This document shows, piece by piece, positions 59,551-64,000 of a DNA stretch of 64,000 bases. How positions within the stretch are numbered: position 1 is the first letter of the stretch; every line of letters starts with the position of its first letter. The position numbers were made by a program, and so were the translations under genes. Location of the stretch: NCBI GenBank assembly GCA_009746045.1, contig RPFO01000389.1, positions 2,067,638-2,131,637 of the forward strand. The letters are read 5' to 3'. The stretch is from Mesostigma viride (Eukaryota > Streptophyta > Mesostigmatophyceae > Mesostigmatales > Mesostigmataceae). The notes under the pieces are model-generated. The model ran no database searches. It was given only the letters and a program-made list of their open reading frames with translations, and was not told the DNA's origin.

Positions 59551-62500
59551 ATGCGTGGACGATAGAAATTATAGCACCGGCGGGCTTCAAAGTGCCGGAC
59601 GGCAGGCGGTACCACCATTCCGTGGCAGCTTGGCCCAGTTTGCTACCGGCTGGCACACGTTTTCAGTGAATTTTGGGCTCCAGATTTAAATGCAACGTGC
59701 GGTTTGAGGCAGGGGAAAACATGCGTGGACGATAGGAATTATAGCACCGGCGGGCTTCAAAGTGCCGGACGGCAGGCGGTACCACCATTCCGTGGCAGCT
59801 TGGCCCAGTTTGCTACCGGCTGGCACACGTTTTCAGTGAATTTTGGGCTCCAGATTTAAATGCAACGTGCGGTTTGAGGCAGGGGAAAACATGCGTGGAC
59901 GATAGGAATTATAGCACCGGCGGGCTTCAAAGTGCCGGACGGCAGGCGGTACCACCATTCCGTGGCAGCTTGGCCCAGTTTGCTACCGGCTGGCACACGT
60001 TTTCAGTGAATTTTGGGCTCCAGATTTAAATGCAACGTGCGGTTTGAGGCAGGGGAAAACATGCGTGGACGATAGGAATTATAGCACCGGCGGGCTTCAA
60101 AGTGCCGGACGGCAGGCGGTACCACCATTCCGTGGCAGCTTGGCCCAGTTTGCTACCGGCTGGCACACGTTTTCAGTGAATTTTGGGCTCCAGATTTAAA
60201 TGCAACGTGCGGTTTGAGGCAGGGGAAAACATGCGTGGACGATAGGAATTATAGCACCGGCGGGCTTCAAAGTGCCGGACGGCAGGCGGTACCACCATTC
60301 CGTGGCAGCTTGGCCCAGTTTGCTACCGGCTGGCACACGTTTTCAGTGAATTTTGGGCTCCAGATTTAAATGCAACGTGCGGTTTGAGGCAGGGGAAAAC
60401 ATGCGTGGACGATAGGAATTATAGCACCGGCGGGCTTCAAAGTGCCGGACGGCAGGCGGTACCACCATTCCGTGGCAGCTTGGCCCAGTTTGCTACCGGC
60501 TGGCACACGTTTTCAGTGAATTTTGGGCTCCAGATTTAAATGCAACGTGCGGTTTGAGGCAGGGGAAAACATGCGTGGACGATAGGAATTATAGCACCGG
60601 CGGGCTTCAAAGTGCCGGACGGCAGGCGGTACCACCATTCCGTGGCAGCTTGGCCCAGTTTGCTACCGGCTGGCACACGTTTTCAGTGAATTTTGGGCTC
60701 CAGATTTAAATGCAACGTGCGGTTTGAGGCAGGGGAAAACATGCGTGGACGATAGGAATTATAGCACCGGCGGGCTTCAAAGTGCCGGACGGCAGGCGGT
60801 ACCACCATTCCGTGGCAGCTTGGCCCAGTTTGCTACCGGCTGGCACACGTTTTCAGTGAATTTTGGGCTCCAGATTTAAATGCAACGTGCGGTTTGAGGC
60901 AGGGGAAAACATGCGTGGACGATAGGAATTATAGCACCGGCGGGCTTCAAAGTGCCGGACGGCAGGCGGTACCACCATTCCGTGGCAGCTTGGCCCAGTT
61001 TGCTACCGGCTGGCACACGTTTTCAGTGAATTTTGGGCTCCAGATTTAAATGCAACGTGCGGTTTGAGGCAGGGGAAAACATGCGTGGACGATAGGAATT
61101 ATAGCACCGGCGGGCTTCAAAGTGCCGGACGGCAGGCGGTACCACCATTCCGTGGCAGCTTGGCCCAGTTTGCTACCGGCTGGCACACGTTTTCAGTGAA
61201 TTTTGGGCTCCAGATTTAAATGCAACGTGCGGTTTGAGGCAGGGGAAAACATGCGTGGACGATAGGAATTATAGCACCGGCGGGCTTCAAAGTGCCGGAC
61301 GGCAGGCGGTACCACCATTCCGTGGCAGCTTGGCCCAGTTTGCTACCGGCTGGCACACGTTTTCAGTGAATTTTGGGCTCCAGATTTAAATGCAACGTGC
61401 GGTTTGAGGCAGGGGAAAACATGCGTGGACGATAGGAATTATAGCACCGGCGGGCTTCAAAGTGCCGGACGGCAGGCGGTACCACCATTCCGTGGCAGCT
61501 TGGCCCAGTTTGCTACCGGCTGGCACACGTTTTCAGTGAATTTTGGGCTCCAGATTTAAATGCAACGTGCGGTTTGAGGCAGGGGAAAACATGCGTGGAC
61601 GATAGGAATTATAGCACCGGCGGGCTTCAAAGTGCCGGACGGCAGGCGGTACCACCATTCCGTGGCAGCTTGGCCCAGTTTGCTACCGGCTGGCACACGT
61701 TTTCAGTGAATTTTGGGCTCCAGATTTAAATGCAACGTGCGGTTTGAGGCAGGGGAAAACATGCGTGGACGATAGGAATTATAGCACCGGCGGGCTTCAA
61801 AGTGCCGGACGGCAGGCGGTACCACCATTCCGTGGCAGCTTGGCCCAGTTTGCTACCGGCTGGCACACGTTTTCAGTGAATTTTGGGCTCCAGATTTAAA
61901 TGCAACGTGCGGTTTGAGGCAGGGGAAAACATGCGTGGACGATAGGAATTATAGCACCGGCGGGCTTCAAAGTGCCGGACGGCAGGCGGTACCACCATTC
62001 CGTGGCAGCTTGGCCCAGTTTGCTACCGGCTGGCACACGTTTTCAGTGAATTTTGGGCTCCAGATTTAAATGCAACGTGCGGTTTGAGGCAGGGGAAAAC
62101 ATGCGTGGACGATAGGAATTATAGCACCGGCGGGCTTCAAAGTGCCGGACGGCAGGCGGTACCACCATTCCGTGGCAGCTTGGCCCAGTTTGCTACCGGC
62201 TGGCACACGTTTTCAGTGAATTTTGGGCTCCAGATTTAAATGCAACGTGCGGTTTGAGGCAGGGGAAAACATGCGTGGACGATAGGAATTATAGCACCGG
62301 CGGGCTTCAAAGTGCCGGACGGCAGGCGGTACCACCATTCCGTGGCAGCTTGGCCCAGTTTGCTACCGGCTGGCACACGTTTTCAGTGAATTTTGGGCTC
62401 CAGATTTAAATGCAACGTGCGGTTTGAGGCAGGGGAAAACATGCGTGGACGATAGGAATTATAGCACCGGCGGGCTTCAAAGTGCCGGACGGCAGGCGGT

Positions 62501-64000
62501 ACCACCATTCCGTGGCAGCTTGGCCCAGTTTGCTACCGGCTGGCACACGTTTTCAGTGAATTTTGGGCTCCAGATTTAAATGCAACGTGCGGTTTGAGGC
62601 AGGGGAAAACATGCGTGGACGATAGGAATTATAGCACCGGCGGGCTTCAAAGTGCCGGACGGCAGGCGGTACCACCATTCCGTGGCAGCTTGGCCCAGTT
62701 TGCTACCGGCTGGCACACGTTTTCAGTGAATTTTGGGCTCCAGATTTAAATGCAACGTGCGGTTTGAGGCAGGGGAAAACATGCGTGGACGATAGGAATT
62801 ATAGCACCGGCGGGCTTCAAAGTGCCGGACGGCAGGCGGTACCACCATTCCGTGGCAGCTTGGCCCAGTTTGCTACCGGCTGGCACACGTTTTCAGTGAA
62901 TTTTGGGCTCCAGATTTAAATGCAACGTGCGGTTTGAGGCAGGGGAAAACATGCGTGGACGATAGGAATTATAGCACCGGCGGGCTTCAAAGTGCCGGAC
63001 GGCAGGCGGTACCACCATTCCGTGGCAGCTTGGCCCAGTTTGCTACCGGCTGGCACACGTTTTCAGTGAATTTTGGGCTCCAGATTTAAATGCAACGTGC
63101 GGTTTGAGGCAGGGGAAAACATGCGTGGACGATAGGAATTATAGCACCGGCGGGCTTCAAAGTGCCGGACGGCAGGCGGTACCACCATTCCGTGGCAGCT
63201 TGGCCCAGTTTGCTACCGGCTGGCACACGTTTTCAGTGAATTTTGGGCTCCAGATTTAAATGCAACGTGCGGTTTGAGGCAGGGGAAAACATGCGTGGAC
63301 GATAGGAATTATAGCACCGGCGGGCTTCAAAGTGCCGGACGGCAGGCGGTACCACCATTCCGTGGCAGCTTGGCCCAGTTTGCTACCGGCTGGCACACGT
63401 TTTCAGTGAATTTTGGGCTCCAGATTTAAATGCAACGTGCGGTTTGAGGCAGGGGAAAACATGCGTGGACGATAGGAATTATAGCACCGGCGGGCTTCAA
63501 AGTGCCGGACGGCAGGCGGTACCACCATTCCGTGGCAGCTTGGCCCAGTTTGCTACCGGCTGGCACACGTTTTCAGTGAATTTTGGGCTCCAGATTTAAA
63601 TGCAACGTGCGGTTTGAGGCAGGGGAAAACATGCGTGGACGATAGGAATTATAGCACCGGCGGGCTTCAAAGTGCCGGACGGCAGGCGGTACCACCATTC
63701 CGTGGCAGCTTGGCCCAGTTTGCTACCGGCTGGCACACGTTTTCAGTGAATTTTGGGCTCCAGATTTAAATGCAACGTGCGGTTTGAGGCAGGGGAAAAC
63801 ATGCGTGGACGATAGGAATTATAGCACCGGCGGGCTTCAAAGTGCCGGACGGCAGGCGGTACCACCATTCCGTGGCAGCTTGGCCCAGTTTGCTACCGGC
63901 TGGCACACGTTTTCAGTGAATTTTGGGCTCCAGATTTAAATGCAACGTGCGGTTTGAGGCAGGGGAAAACATGCGTGGACGATAGGAATTATAGCACCGG
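59551..64000 (+). repeat. 170-bp satellite array, about 26 copies, continues past the window
   Basis: Monomer starts ATGCGTGGACGATAGGAATT and ends GGCAGGGGAAAAC. Period is exactly 170 bp (59551, 59721, 59891, 60061 and so on). Copies are identical as far as I can read, except the first (GATAGAAATT). A partial CCGGC/GCCGG hairpin lies near the monomer start. No open frame runs through it, since 170 is not a multiple of 3 and stops occur. Confidence 0.98.

Noticed and set aside
1-64000. rRNA genes, complete tRNA genes, telomeric repeats
   Set aside because: Looked for; none recognised.

Overview
The window is nuclear DNA of a eukaryote, not a prokaryote or an organelle. It holds three Ty3/gypsy retrotransposons with LTRs, PBS and PPT signals, palindromic and TTAA-flanked MITE-like elements, tRNA-derived SINE-like pieces, minisatellite and satellite arrays, and one long gene model with nine exons and GT-AG introns. 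A pol that carries a C5-cytosine methyltransferase is known from retrotransposons of charophyte (streptophyte) algae and dinoflagellates. A charophyte alga is therefore my best guess; this is inference.

Layout. 1-7606: gypsy element 1 (minus strand, running off the left edge). Its 5' region carries a small ORF with an RNase H1/viroplasmin-type hybrid-binding domain. It is interrupted by an 882-bp composite of three 206-bp palindromes and by a 'short+long' repeat element. 8182-16755: a decayed nine-exon gene (minus strand) of unknown function, with an SR-like N-terminus, two in-frame stops and several frameshifts. 16801-25460: three copies of short+long family 2 and one of family 3, with remnants of a 108-bp palindrome-bearing tandem repeat; 21279-25460 forms a 2-kb-arm inverted repeat. 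23273-54398: a 30-bp C-tract minisatellite, partly organised as a ~1.65-kb higher-order repeat. It is interrupted by gypsy element 2 (26816-36223, plus strand: protease, DNA methyltransferase, RT, RNase H, integrase, PHD finger), by a second family 3 element (37171-39092) and by a chromovirus (43689-53108, minus strand, with an AT-hook, a chromodomain and an extra ORF3). 54693-56022: TTAA-flanked piggyBac-like MITE. 56027-58365: short+long family 4. 58471-58680: inverted pair of SINE-like sequences. 58834-59437: small broken reading frame. 59551-64000: 170-bp satellite, about 26 near-identical copies, running off the right edge.

Two signals stand out. The first is a retrotransposon that carries both a DNA-methylation writer (C5 methyltransferase) and a chromatin-reader module (PHD finger). 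The second is four diverged families of a non-coding element, always arranged as a short form followed in tandem by a long form. All share end motifs and a G-quadruplex motif that is present only in the short form. I do not recognise this second element as any described class.

Frameshifts are frequent in every coding region, often at G or C runs. They may reflect decay, or indel errors in the assembly; the sequence alone cannot separate the two.
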